A stretch of 64,000 nt of DNA from Gammaproteobacteria bacterium (lineage in GTDB: Bacteria; Pseudomonadota; Gammaproteobacteria; Pseudomonadales; Halieaceae): positions 372,001-436,000 of the forward strand of contig JAUHXH010000001.1 in the NCBI GenBank assembly GCA_030427085.1, given 5' to 3'. The notes beneath the pieces were generated by a model that was given only the letters and a program-made list of their open reading frames with translations, was not told the origin of the DNA and ran no database searches. The position numbers were made by a program, and so were the translations under genes. Below, piece after piece: positions 49,701-58,001 of this stretch (its first letter is position 1; every line of letters starts with the position of its first letter).

Positions 49701-50689
49701 GGAAATTACTCGCACAGGGACGTGAGTTGCCGGCACTGGTGCAGCGTTTTCGCAACGATACGCGCGAGGAAGTGCGCAGTGCGGGGAACGATTCACCGGC
49801 CCGGGCGAAGGTGGAGCGTTGGGACTTCGACGCCTTGCCCGCGCACTGGCATTTCAAGCAGGCCGGCGTGCAAATCACCAGTTATCCCGCGTTGGTGGAT
49901 CACGGTGACAGGGTAGCGGTTGAGTTGTGCGACTACCCGGGACAGGCGCGATTGAATCACCGCGTGGGTCTGGTTCGATTGCTGCGGCAGCACAACACAC
50001 AACCGGTAAAGTACCTGCGCAAGCAATTGTTACGCGGTAATCGCTTTCAACTCCTGCTGGTGGGTGCCGGGTTGGAGCGCGAGGCCATGGTGGAGGATCT
50101 GATCGACGCTGCGGTGGTGCAATGTGCTGGTTTGAATGGCGACTTGCCGCGGGAACAAGCCGCGTTCGATGCGGCCAGCGCGCTGGTGGCCCGAGATCTG
50201 GTGCGCACGGGCACTGAATTGGAAGCGGTAATTGCCAACACCCTCGAACCCCTGGCGAATGCGCGCCGCCTGCTGCAGGACTTCACCGGCAGTACCTGGC
50301 AGGCGAGCCGGGCAGATGCCGATCGGCAAGTGGGGCGACTGACCGCGCCACACAGTCTGCGTGATACGCCGCTGGACTGGTTACAACAGTGGCCTCGCTA
50401 TGCGCGGGCCTTGCAGATGCGACTGGAGCGATTGCGCGGGCAGGCCGCTCGCGACATGGATCAGAGTGAGCAGTTGGCGCAACTGGCGGAACCACTTTGG
50501 GCAGCTATCGAACAGCGCCCGGGGCTATGCCTGCTGTGTGAGGCAGCCATGCGCTACCGCTGGATGTTGGAGGAGTTCCGGGTCTCCCTGTTTGCGCAGT
50601 CACTGGGCACGCGGGTAGGTGTGTCAGCCAAGCGGCTGCAAGCGCAGTGGGGCGAGGTAGAGGGCTGGCTGATTCAGCATCCCCACTGA
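46715..50689 (+). CDS. hrpA: ATP-dependent RNA helicase HrpA
   Basis: A 1324-residue DEAH-box helicase, close to the E. coli length of 1300. Walker A GETGSGKTTQ at 112-121, the DEAH box in IIDEAHERSLNIDFLL, motif III SATIDVERF and motif VI QRQGRCGRV are intact; a long C-terminal HA2/OB and DUF3418-type region follows (FYDERLPPDC marks it). HrpA has been linked to mRNA processing and rescue of stalled ribosomes. The ATG at 46715 is used, but a TTG at 46739 is also possible. Monocistronic. Confidence 0.95.
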   Translation: MRGRGTHTLNQQASTATLTPQALTARLKECLLADVPGLRKRLRSAQQRLSKGQPADRLLSQVAHQIEASSAAVAARTSDPLQIQYPAQLPVSERRDEIAAALAAHQVVVVAGETGSGKTTQLPKICLELGLGTRGLIGHTQPRRLAARTVAARIADELGCETGSTVGYQVRFTDQASASTRVKLMTDGILLAEIQHDRLLQRYDALIIDEAHERSLNIDFLLGYLKQILPRRPDLKVIITSATIDVERFAEHFDDAPVIEVSGRTYPVETHYCEPPEGMERSDHIAELVEQIQAAEYGPRGDMLVFLPGERDIREQARRLRGMSGLDVLPLYARLSRAEQDRVFNPGKGRGLRVVLATNVAETSLTVPGIRYVIDAGEARISRYSFRSRVQRLPIEPISQASARQRQGRCGRVAEGVCLRLYSEQDFLSRPEFTDPEILRTNLAAVILQMLRMGLGDVDAFPFIDPPDPRLVRDGYRSLQELGAVDAAGKLTEVGRQMSRLPIDPRLSRMLLAAQEQSVLPEVLVIASALSVQDPRERPADRQAQSDQAHARFRHGGSDFMELLNLWHYYEAQRQVLSQKALRKLCQREFFSFTRMREWRDVHHQLLLACRELKLGPVGMPVDSTQGEGEENTDINYEAIHRALLSGLLGNIAQHQERHEYLGARNRKLQIFPGSGQFKARPRWLMAAEVVETSKVYARCVARIDPLWVLDINPGLLKRHYHEPRWQQRSGRVMAYEQVSLYGLTVADKRRVHFGPIDPATSRKLMIREGLIPGRLRQPPAFLTANLSVVAEVVALEERVRRRDLLADEQVQYDFYDERLPPDCCTAGRLSSYLKKHPGADAALRFDRTLIQQRQPGADVVQDFPARLEWEGQDYALSYQFEPGKAADGISVTVPVALLNRIPRHRFDWLVPGLLRDKCIALVKGLPKSIRKSLVPAPDFVDRALAELQPDDTALEVALARVLGRLGGLQLSPDAFDASQLDDFYRVNFRIVDARGKLLAQGRELPALVQRFRNDTREEVRSAGNDSPARAKVERWDFDALPAHWHFKQAGVQITSYPALVDHGDRVAVELCDYPGQARLNHRVGLVRLLRQHNTQPVKYLRKQLLRGNRFQLLLVGAGLEREAMVEDLIDAAVVQCAGLNGDLPREQAAFDAASALVARDLVRTGTELEAVIANTLEPLANARRLLQDFTGSTWQASRADADRQVGRLTAPHSLRDTPLDWLQQWPRYARALQMRLERLRGQAARDMDQSEQLAQLAEPLWAAIEQRPGLCLLCEAAMRYRWMLEEFRVSLFAQSLGTRVGVSAKRLQAQWGEVEGWLIQHPH

Positions 50690-50699
50690 TCAAACCGGA

Positions 50700-51443
50700 C
50701 TAGCCGATGCCTGCCAGCTGGAACGTGATACGCAAGGCGGCCAGTGCCAGTGCAATGCGCATGGCAATAAAAAACACTCGCGTGTCGATACGCTGCAATA
50801 GCGCGACGCCAACGCGAGTGCCGATGATTGCGATAACGCTGAACAGCGCAATAATGCCCAGATAGTCGCTGAACACGAAACCCAGGTAGATAAAGGCCGG
50901 TATTTTGGTCAGGTGAGTGACCAGCTGCATCACCGACTTGTTACACACGATCGCTTCTTTCGAGAGATCGTCGCGGAAGTAGAAAGCACCGAGTAAGGGG
51001 TCAACCGCGCCGGCGATAATCCCCATGCTGCCTGTGGCCAAACCCACAAAGAAAAAACCGCGGCCCAGGGGTTTGAGCTGTGGCATACGCTTTGGTTTGA
51101 AGAGTGTGTACAGAATTAGCCCCAGCAACAAGGCCAACACCAAGGCCTCGCTCACATACTGCACAATAAACATAGTGGTGGCTGCCGCCCCGATCACCGC
51201 GCCCACGGTGAAGGGCAGGCACAAATCCCAGCGCGTATGGTGACGCAGAAACCAGCTGCGTGCCGCGTTGTTGAAGATTTGTACCACCCCGTGGATAGGC
51301 ACCAACTGCCTTACGGGAATGGCGGTGTTCATGGCGGCAAACATCAATACGCCCCCAGCCATTCCGGTGGCTGCGGAAATAATGGAAGCGATAAAGACGC
51401 CGCAGGAAATCCAGACGATGGCGACTAAGGAAAGATCAATCAT
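50700..51443 (-). CDS. TauE/SafE (TSUP) family permease
   Basis: A 247-residue inner-membrane protein with about eight helices. The motif GVFIASIISAATGMAGGVLM near the N-terminus and GLATGSMGIIAGAVDPLLG in the second half are the inverted repeats typical of the TSUP/TauE family, which export or import sulfur-containing anions and, in some cases, unknown substrates. Divergent from the hvfA-like gene, 241 bases apart; a shared promoter region could couple the two. Start at 51443 (M-I-D-L-S-L) precedes the first helix directly. Confidence 0.82.
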   Translation of the reverse strand: MIDLSLVAIVWISCGVFIASIISAATGMAGGVLMFAAMNTAIPVRQLVPIHGVVQIFNNAARSWFLRHHTRWDLCLPFTVGAVIGAAATTMFIVQYVSEALVLALLLGLILYTLFKPKRMPQLKPLGRGFFFVGLATGSMGIIAGAVDPLLGAFYFRDDLSKEAIVCNKSVMQLVTHLTKIPAFIYLGFVFSDYLGIIALFSVIAIIGTRVGVALLQRIDTRVFFIAMRIALALAALRITFQLAGIG

Positions 51444-51684
51444 GGCTTGGCAGTGGGTAAAAGCGTTGCGCAGTGTAGCACTGCGGCGGCGCGTGAACAC
51501 CAGAACGATGCGGTCACTACGCACGAGACACTCAAAAGGTTACTGTGAAATACTACCAGTGAGAGCCGGCCCTGGATGAAACTAAACTGACAGGGTTGGG
51601 TCTGATTTGTCACGAGGGCGGCCCGTGTGGCCCATCGTAGATCCATTACAAAAACTATCTCACTGACGACAGGGATACATCATC

Positions 51685-52092
51685 ATGGCAAACACCAAAA
51701 AACCTCTCGCGGCGGCCCTGGGCGCTGCTTTCCTGGCCTCCGCAATCGCTCCGGTTGCCTCGGCCGAAACTAACCCCTTCTCTGCGGTGCCTCTGGCGGG
51801 CGGTTACGACCTGGTCAGCTATGGCAAGGACAAGGACGCTGAAGGCAAATGCGGCGAAGGAAAGTGTGGTGAGGGCAAGTGCGGCGAAGGCAAGAAAGCT
51901 GAAGGCAAATGCGGCGAAGGGAAATGCGGCGAGGGCAAGTGCGGCGAAGGTAAAAAAGCCGAAGGCAAGTGTGGTGAAGGTAAATGCGGCGAAGGGAAGT
52001 GCGGCGAAGGCAAGAAAGCCGAAGGCAAAAGCGGTGAAGGCAAATGCGGCGGCGAAAAGAAAGCCGGCGAAGGTAAGTGCGGCGGCGCTTGA
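51685..52092 (+). CDS. hvfA: HvfA-like RiPP precursor with eleven EGKCG motifs
   Basis: A 135-residue exported precursor. Residues 1-27 are a Sec signal peptide (cleavage after V-A-S-A). A short region with N-P-F-S-A-V-P-L-A-G-G-Y resembles the conserved start of HvfA peptides. From residue 53 to the end the protein consists almost wholly of pentapeptides: eleven EGKCG, one EGKSG and three EGKKA. In Haemophilus HvfA the cysteines of EGKCG are converted to oxazolone/thioamide pairs that bind copper; the two maturase genes follow here. All cysteines of the mature region lie in these motifs. AGGGA lies nine bases before the ATG. Function assigned from family, not from measurement. Confidence 0.9.
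   Translation: MANTKKPLAAALGAAFLASAIAPVASAETNPFSAVPLAGGYDLVSYGKDKDAEGKCGEGKCGEGKCGEGKKAEGKCGEGKCGEGKCGEGKKAEGKCGEGKCGEGKCGEGKKAEGKSGEGKCGGEKKAGEGKCGGA
51841..52083 (+). repeat. 60-bp tandem repeat array inside hvfA
   Basis: Three complete 60-bp units (51841-51900, 51901-51960, 51961-52020), each encoding three EGKCG and one EGKKA, plus a degenerate fourth unit. Most differences between units are third-codon-position changes (aaa/aag, tgt/tgc, ggc/ggt, gaa/gag), so the peptide has been kept while DNA drifted. Not a CRISPR array: the units are contiguous and in frame. Confidence 0.9.
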
Positions 52093-52940
52093 TGCCCACC
52101 ACCACTAATGGGTTCCGCGGTGCGGGACTCGGTTTACGGCGGGCCCTTCTGGGCCCGCTGCTTGATTTACCGGCCGGCGAAGTCGATTTTCTGGAAGTGG
52201 CACCAGAGAACTGGCTCAACCTGGGCGGTCGACTGGGCAAGCAGTTCCAACAACTGGCCGAGCGCTACCCCATCGCATTTCACGGCCTGTCGCTCGATAT
52301 CGGTGGGCCCGACCCACTGGACACCGAACTCGTACAAAATGTAGCGGATTTCATGCGCCGCATTGACTGCCCGGTCTACAGCGAACATCTCACCTACTGT
52401 GCGGCAGAAGGGCACCTTTACGACTTGTTGCCCATTCCCTTTACGGAAGAAGCCGTCCACTACGTGGCGAGTCGCGTACGCCAGGTACAGGACATTACCG
52501 GGCAGCGCCTGGCGCTGGAAAATGCTTCCTACTACGCGCAACCGAATCCGGAAATGACTGAGGCCGAATTTATTGGCGCGGTCCTTTCAGAGGCAGACTG
52601 TGATTTATTGCTGGATGTAAATAACATTTACGTCAACAGTATCAACCACCACTACGATCCACTGGAATTTCTGGCGCAGTTACCACTGGCGCGGGCGCGC
52701 TATATCCACGTGGCCGGTCACTTCGATGAAGCAGACGACCTGAAAGTGGATACCCACGGCGCCGACGTTATCGACCCGGTATGGCAATTGCTGTCCCAGG
52801 CCTACGAATGTGTAGGTACATTACCGACGCTGCTCGAACGGGATTTCAACATTCCACCGCTACCGGAATTGATGCAGGAATTGGGTCAGGTGAAACAACG
52901 ACAGGCCCTTGCTCAGGAGGCTGCGCTCAGCCATGCCTGA
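52092..52940 (+). CDS. hvfB: HvfB-like MNIO (DUF692) RiPP maturase
   Basis: A 282-residue multinuclear non-heme iron-dependent oxidative enzyme expected to install the oxazolone/thioamide on EGKCG cysteines. The TIM-barrel metal-site motifs of DUF692 are present: His64 in FHGLSLDIGG, His99 in YSEHLTY, Glu143 in LENASYY, Asp175 and Asn177 in LLLDVNNIYVN, His206/His210 in YIHVAGHFDE, His222 in DTHG and Glu249 in LLERDFN. The ATG at 52092 overlaps the hvfA stop (TGATG), so the two are translationally coupled; a GTG five codons earlier is possible. Which ligands are truly used cannot be tested here. Confidence 0.9.
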   Translation: MPTTTNGFRGAGLGLRRALLGPLLDLPAGEVDFLEVAPENWLNLGGRLGKQFQQLAERYPIAFHGLSLDIGGPDPLDTELVQNVADFMRRIDCPVYSEHLTYCAAEGHLYDLLPIPFTEEAVHYVASRVRQVQDITGQRLALENASYYAQPNPEMTEAEFIGAVLSEADCDLLLDVNNIYVNSINHHYDPLEFLAQLPLARARYIHVAGHFDEADDLKVDTHGADVIDPVWQLLSQAYECVGTLPTLLERDFNIPPLPELMQELGQVKQRQALAQEAALSHA

Positions 52941-53703
52941 CAGTGCCCTGCGCAGTGCGCAACTGACAATGGCCGCCCACTTACGAGACCCCGATCAGGC
53001 TCCGGCTCCCGTAGTGGAAGAGCGGCGACTGCAGATCTACCGCGACCTCATCTACAACAACATCGAGAATTTCATCAGCAGCGGCTTTCCGGTGCTGCGA
53101 AGCCTGTATGAGGATGCCGACTGGCATGCCTTGGTGCGGGCCTTTATTCGTGACCACCGCTGCCACACGCCCCTGTTCTATGAGATCAGTCAGGAGTTTC
53201 TTGCCTTCCTGATGGAGGAACATGAACAGCGCCCCTGCGATCCAGCGTTTCTCACCGAACTGGCGCATTACGAGTGGGTGGAACTGGCATTGGATATTGC
53301 TGACGATGCCGTGGTACCGGACACCGTGGATGCCGGTGCCGATTTACTGGCCGGAATTCCCGTGGTGTCGCCAGTCGCCTGGTCTCTGGCCTACCGATTT
53401 CCCGTGCATCACATCGGCCCGGACAACCGCCCGTTGGCAGCGCCCGATGCGCCCACTTATCTGGTGGTTTACCGTGACCGGGATGACTCGGTGCGCTTTA
53501 TGGAGTCCAATGCCGCCACGGCACGTCTGCTCGAACTGCTTCGTGACAACGATAGCAACAGTGGTGCCACTGTGCTGGGGCAATTAGCCGGGGAGTTGGG
53601 GTTGCCGCAGGACACCGTGCTCGACTTTGGTACCGAACTTCTGGATACACTGAGGCGACAGAGCGTGCTGCTAGGCGCGCGGCGCTCGTCAGCGTCGGGC
53701 TAA
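52933..53703 (+). CDS. hvfC: HvfC-like DUF2063 partner of the MNIO maturase
   Basis: A 256-residue protein with the DUF2063 N-terminal putative DNA-binding-like fold (QIYRDLIYNNIENFISSGFP, then LYEDADWHALVRAFI) and a beta-rich C-terminal half (YLVVYRDRDDSVRFMESN). In characterised MNIO systems this partner recruits the precursor peptide leader to the maturase. Overlaps hvfB by eight bases. AGGAGG lies 13 bases before the ATG, somewhat far. The operon ends here, five bases before the convergent ygiQ stop. Confidence 0.87.
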   Translation: MPDSALRSAQLTMAAHLRDPDQAPAPVVEERRLQIYRDLIYNNIENFISSGFPVLRSLYEDADWHALVRAFIRDHRCHTPLFYEISQEFLAFLMEEHEQRPCDPAFLTELAHYEWVELALDIADDAVVPDTVDAGADLLAGIPVVSPVAWSLAYRFPVHHIGPDNRPLAAPDAPTYLVVYRDRDDSVRFMESNAATARLLELLRDNDSNSGATVLGQLAGELGLPQDTVLDFGTELLDTLRRQSVLLGARRSSASG

Positions 53704-53707
53704 CGGC

Positions 53708-55876
53708 TTAACGACCACGCTGGGGAGAGCGTCGCGAGCTCCCACCTCTGGCGTTGCGAGAGGGGCGTTTGCGAGATGGGTTGCGCGGCAGACCATTGTG
53801 CTGCGTGGCAAAATGCCCACCATCGGACTCCACTACCGCGTGCCGCTTCGGTGGCTGGCGCGGTGGGATCAGGTGTTCACGTCCGTTGCCGATCAGATCG
53901 GCGCGACCCATTTTCTTCAGGGCCTTGCGCAACAATGGCCAGTTTTCCGGATCGTGATAGCGCAGGAAAGCCTTGTGTAGACGCCGCTGCGATAGTCCGC
54001 GTACCGTGTTCACCGCTTCGCTGTCACGGGTAATCCGCTTCAGCGGGTTTTTACCACTGTGATACATCGCGGTAGCACTGGCCATCGGCGAGGGATAGAA
54101 GGTCTGCACCTGGTCTGCGCGGAACTTATTACGCTTCAGCCACAGGGCCAGGTTCATCATGTCCTTGTCGGTGGTGCCGGGGTGGGCGGCGATGAAGTAG
54201 GGGATCAGGTACTGCTCCTTGCCCGCTTCCTTCGAGTACTTTTCAAACATCGCCTTGAAGCGGTCGTAGCTGCCCATGCCGGGCTTCATCATTTTGGACA
54301 GCGGCCCGTCTTCGGTATGTTCAGGTGCAATTTTCAGGTAGCCGCCAACGTGGTGCGAGACCAGTTCCTTCACATACTCGGGTTCTTCTACGGCCAGGTC
54401 GTAGCGTAACCCGGAGGCAATCAACACCTTTTTCACGCCCTCTACGTCCCGTGCCCGGCGATACAGGCTGATTAACGGGGTCTGATCGGTATTGAGGTTT
54501 TTGCAGATGCCGGGGAACACGCAGCTCAACTTGCGGCAGCGCGCCTCGATTTCCTTGCTCTTGCACGCCAGGCGCCACATGTTGGCCGTGGGCCCGCCGA
54601 GGTCGGAAATCACGCCGGTGAAGGCGGGGGAGGTGTCGCGGATGGCTTCCACTTCCCGAATGATCGAATCTTCTGAGCGGTTCTGGATGATGCGGCCTTC
54701 GTGTTCGGTGATAGAACAGAAGGTACAACCCCCGAAGCAGCCGCGCATGATGTTCACCGAGTGGCGAATCATTTCGTAGGCGGGGATGCGCGCGTCGCCG
54801 TAGCTGGTGTGAGGCAGGCGGGTGTAGGGCAGCTCGAATACCCAGTCCAGTTCCTCGGTGCTCAGCGGCAGCGGTGGCGGATTCAGCCACACGTCCCGGT
54901 CGCCGTGGGCCTGCACCAGGGGGCGCGCATTGTGCGGGTTGGTTTCCTTGTGCAGGATGCGCGAGGCGTGGGCGTAGAGCGCACTGTCGTCCTTGACCTG
55001 CTCGTAAGCCGGGATGCGGATCACTTCCGGTCGCGAGTCCTCGGCGACGGTAACATCCATAATGCGCACCGCCTGTTCTTCCGGAGCGCTGGTGTTGTCT
55101 CCGGTGGTGGCGCACGACTCGGTGCGGGTATCCGCATAGGGATTGATCGGCGCGGTGATTGGGCCAACCACGTCGATAGAGGTGGAGTCGACAACCCGCC
55201 AGTCGTCCGGGACCCGCTTGCGTACAAAGGCGGTGCCGCGCAGGTCGCGGATCTGGTGAATGGATTCCCCACCCGCCAGCCGGTGTGCCACATCCACAAT
55301 GGCGCGCTCGGCGTTGCCGTAGAGCAGCAGGTCTGCGCGGCTATCGAGCAGGATGGAGCGGCGGATTTTTTCGCTCCAGTAATCGTAATGGGCGATGCGG
55401 CGTAAGCTGGCCTCGATGCTGCCGATAACCAGTGGCACGTCGCGGTAGGCTTCACGGCAGCGCTGGCTGTACACGATGACGGCGCGGTCGGGGCGCTTGT
55501 TGCCCGCATTACCGGGCGTGTAGGCGTCGTCGTTGCGGCGCTTGCGGTCCGCCGTGTAGCGATTGATCATGGAATCCATGTTGCCGGCAGCCACACCGAA
55601 GAACAGGTTGGGCTTGCCCAGGGCCTTGAACGGCTCGGCGCTGTCCCAGGCGGGCTGGGACAAAATGCCCACGCGGAAGCCCTGGGCTTCCAATACCCGG
55701 CCAATCACCGCCATGCCGAAGCTGGGGTGATCCACATAGGCGTCACCGGTAACGATGATGATGTCACAGGAGTCCCAGCCCAGCGCCTCCATCTCGGCGC
55801 GGGAAGTGGGGAGTTCCGGGGCGGTGCCGAAGCACTCGGCCCAGTACTTGCGATAGTCGTACAGCGGGGTCGGCAT
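53708..55876 (-). CDS. ygiQ: YgiQ family radical SAM protein
   Basis: A 722-residue radical SAM enzyme of unknown reaction. The cluster motif C-x3-C-x2-C is seen in [17 protein letters not shown] in the middle of the protein, after a long YgiQ-specific N-terminal domain beginning [37 protein letters not shown] and the Lys/Arg/Ser-rich C-terminal tail match the family. Length is typical. The promoter lies in the 206-base gap before the divergent hydrolase gene. Confidence 0.92.
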   Translation of the reverse strand: MPTPLYDYRKYWAECFGTAPELPTSRAEMEALGWDSCDIIIVTGDAYVDHPSFGMAVIGRVLEAQGFRVGILSQPAWDSAEPFKALGKPNLFFGVAAGNMDSMINRYTADRKRRNDDAYTPGNAGNKRPDRAVIVYSQRCREAYRDVPLVIGSIEASLRRIAHYDYWSEKIRRSILLDSRADLLLYGNAERAIVDVAHRLAGGESIHQIRDLRGTAFVRKRVPDDWRVVDSTSIDVVGPITAPINPYADTRTESCATTGDNTSAPEEQAVRIMDVTVAEDSRPEVIRIPAYEQVKDDSALYAHASRILHKETNPHNARPLVQAHGDRDVWLNPPPLPLSTEELDWVFELPYTRLPHTSYGDARIPAYEMIRHSVNIMRGCFGGCTFCSITEHEGRIIQNRSEDSIIREVEAIRDTSPAFTGVISDLGGPTANMWRLACKSKEIEARCRKLSCVFPGICKNLNTDQTPLISLYRRARDVEGVKKVLIASGLRYDLAVEEPEYVKELVSHHVGGYLKIAPEHTEDGPLSKMMKPGMGSYDRFKAMFEKYSKEAGKEQYLIPYFIAAHPGTTDKDMMNLALWLKRNKFRADQVQTFYPSPMASATAMYHSGKNPLKRITRDSEAVNTVRGLSQRRLHKAFLRYHDPENWPLLRKALKKMGRADLIGNGREHLIPPRQPPKRHAVVESDGGHFATQHNGLPRNPSRKRPSRNARGGSSRRSPQRGR

Positions 55877-56082
55877 TGGGATTGTTGCATGGGTGAACAG
55901 GGGCGAATTATAGCGGATTCGGGCCTTGACGGCATGCTGAAGCGGGTGGCTGGGCCGGCTCCGGTACTAATTGGCAATTCACCCCTTGGCCGACTCGTTT
56001 CGTCGTGCGCTGCTTGGGTGCCGCCCAGGGCTGGGCTAGAGTGCGTCGCTTGTCCCTCTAAAACACAACCGGAGTTCGGCGT

Positions 56083-57078
56083 ATGCCACTGAGATTTAGC
56101 CTGATTGCCCTGTTGCTGACCTTGATGACCGCGCTACACGTGCATGGTGAAAGCGACGATTCAGGCCATCTGATTACCTCGGGTGACACCCGGCTCTATC
56201 TGGACGTGGCGGGCAATGAGACGGGTCCGCTGGTGCTATTTCTGCACGGTGGGCCGGGTAATGTGGTGCTCGGCCTGTTGCCGTTCCAGTATTCGGTGGG
56301 GCAGGCGCTGGAGCCAGACTATCTCATGGCCTACCTTCACCAGCGCGGCGCTGGAAAGTCTGATCCGGCCCCGCCGGCGGCCCAAACCATGGCGGCAAAT
56401 ATTGCCGATGTCAGTGCGGTGGTGGAGCACCTCCGCAAGCGCTACGGCAAGGACGATTTACACCTCGTCGGCCACTCCTGGGGTGGCTTTTTGGCTCTGC
56501 AGTACGCCGCCAGTGCCCCTGAGCAAGTGCGCAGCCTGACGCTGATGTCCAGCGGTGTGAATGTCAAAGACCTATCCCAGGCCAGCTTTGAGGCCACCCG
56601 GGATTGGGCGCAGAAGAATGATGTTTCCGAAGCGACGCAGGCGCTGGCGGGCATTGCCGAAGCACCCTGGCGGGACCAAAACCAGATGGTACTGGCCCAG
56701 TGGTCCAGCCGTGCTAACGGCGGTATTGCGGCCAATCTCGATGTCCCTGCCTTCTTCGCGGCGCACAACATTCCGCAACAGTATCCCGACGGCATGCAAC
56801 GTCAACTGGCGGCGCGCAATGCGCTCTACGCCGAGTTTGTGGCGCTGGACCTGACCGACCACCTGGAAAAACTCACCATGCCCGCCCTGTTCCTTTCCGG
56901 CGAGCGGGACACCATTACGCCCCCGAGACTATTGGCCGGGGCGGCGCAGCATTATGGTGGAAGTGTTCACGTGGTGAGTCTGCCAGAGAGCCATCATTTG
57001 CCGTATGTGGACCAACCCCAGGAGGTGGAGGAGTCTTTACGGCTCCACTTCCAGGCCGGTGATCGGACAGATCAGTAG
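56083..57078 (+). CDS. Exported alpha/beta hydrolase (S33 proline iminopeptidase-like)
   Basis: A 331-residue alpha/beta hydrolase with a Sec signal peptide (about residues 1-22). The oxyanion motif L-F-L-H-G-G-P-G and nucleophile elbow GHSWGG, plus the acid and His in SGERDTITPP and PESHHLPYVD, complete the triad. HGGPG points to the S33 proline iminopeptidase/epoxide-hydrolase-like group. Substrate unknown. GGAG lies nine bases upstream of the ATG. Confidence 0.85.
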   Translation: MPLRFSLIALLLTLMTALHVHGESDDSGHLITSGDTRLYLDVAGNETGPLVLFLHGGPGNVVLGLLPFQYSVGQALEPDYLMAYLHQRGAGKSDPAPPAAQTMAANIADVSAVVEHLRKRYGKDDLHLVGHSWGGFLALQYAASAPEQVRSLTLMSSGVNVKDLSQASFEATRDWAQKNDVSEATQALAGIAEAPWRDQNQMVLAQWSSRANGGIAANLDVPAFFAAHNIPQQYPDGMQRQLAARNALYAEFVALDLTDHLEKLTMPALFLSGERDTITPPRLLAGAAQHYGGSVHVVSLPESHHLPYVDQPQEVEESLRLHFQAGDRTDQ

Positions 57079-57090
57079 TGCCTACACGAG

Positions 57091-57990
57091 TCAGGCACTG
57101 GATGCGGGTTCGCTGACATCAACAGTGGGAAGCAAATGTGGAGGGCAAAACAGAAGGTTTCGGTGTTGCTGCTCGCGACGGGTACCGAGTTGGGCCGGCG
57201 CAAGCGTATCGATTTTATACGCGCGGTAGCCCAGCGAATGCAGTAATTCGGCAGCTTCGATATGCGACGCTTCGCTACCCAACCATTCACACAGTATCCA
57301 GGTGGTACCCCGGGACAGTACCCGGCTGGCACCTAAGATGACCTTTCCTTCTGCACCCTCCACGTCAATTTTAATGAGATCCGGTTGGAGACTATTGGCA
57401 TCACAAAAGGCATCCAGTGATGTGAGGGGTACGGGGTAGGCGGTGGTTCTGCCGTCCAGGAAGTCTGCATCCAGTGAGGCGCTGTAGGCGTTTGCTCCAC
57501 CGGGATCGTGAATCAGAGCTTCCCCTGTGCTCTCCGCCACAGCAGTTTGTACTACAGTGACATCCAGCCCGGAAACCCGGCAGTTGTGTTCAATTCTTTT
57601 GGCCACACGAACCAGGGGCTCGAAAGCGTATACCCGAGCTTTTGGATTGAGCGCCTTGGCGGTAAAAGCAAAGGTGCCCGTGTTCGCTCCCACGTCGAGA
57701 ACACAGCTTGCACTGGCACTCAATTGTGCCCAACGGCGGCGCTCCTCTGTTTCATGGCCATCCCAACCCCGCCAGGCCAGTTCGTTTTCGACTCGATTAC
57801 CCCAGGAGTACAGTCGCAAAGTGTTCCCATTCGGAAGCGCGATGGAGAAAGGTCCGACAAAATGGAGGTGTTTGAATACGCGCTCGGGTAACGGGAGATG
57901 TAGCCCTTGCCATTGGCGACCCAAAGCGGTGGCGTACCGCCGCAGCCTCGATTTGAGTGGCTTCAACCATTGCGGTGTTGTGGAGGGCAA
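57091..57990 (-). CDS. FkbM family methyltransferase
   Basis: SAM-dependent methyltransferase of the FkbM type: VLDVGANTGTFAFTAKAL with the SAM-binding glycines, AFEPLVRVAKRIEHNC, and the family's IKIDVEGAEGKVI. Such enzymes usually O-methylate sugars, polyketides or fatty acids. The start is uncertain: the frame is open into the upstream channel gene, and only TTG codons (57990, 57966) lie after that gene's stop, without a good ribosome binding site. I use 57990, giving 299 residues. Confidence 0.7.
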   Translation of the reverse strand: MPSTTPQWLKPLKSRLRRYATALGRQWQGLHLPLPERVFKHLHFVGPFSIALPNGNTLRLYSWGNRVENELAWRGWDGHETEERRRWAQLSASASCVLDVGANTGTFAFTAKALNPKARVYAFEPLVRVAKRIEHNCRVSGLDVTVVQTAVAESTGEALIHDPGGANAYSASLDADFLDGRTTAYPVPLTSLDAFCDANSLQPDLIKIDVEGAEGKVILGASRVLSRGTTWILCEWLGSEASHIEAAELLHSLGYRAYKIDTLAPAQLGTRREQQHRNLLFCPPHLLPTVDVSEPASSA

Positions 57991-58001
57991 GTCGGGAAAG
58001 C

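Noticed and set aside
51819-52043. Pro/Ser/Leu-rich open frame antisense to hvfA
   Set aside because: A by-product of the repeat composition on the other strand, without start signals.
51841-52083. Regular repeats that could be read as a CRISPR array
   Set aside because: Units are contiguous, in frame, encode EGKCG peptides and have no spacers or cas genes nearby.
53691-53720. Hairpin between hvfC and ygiQ stops
   Set aside because: Only short imperfect pairing can be drawn, with no T tract; not enough to call a terminator.
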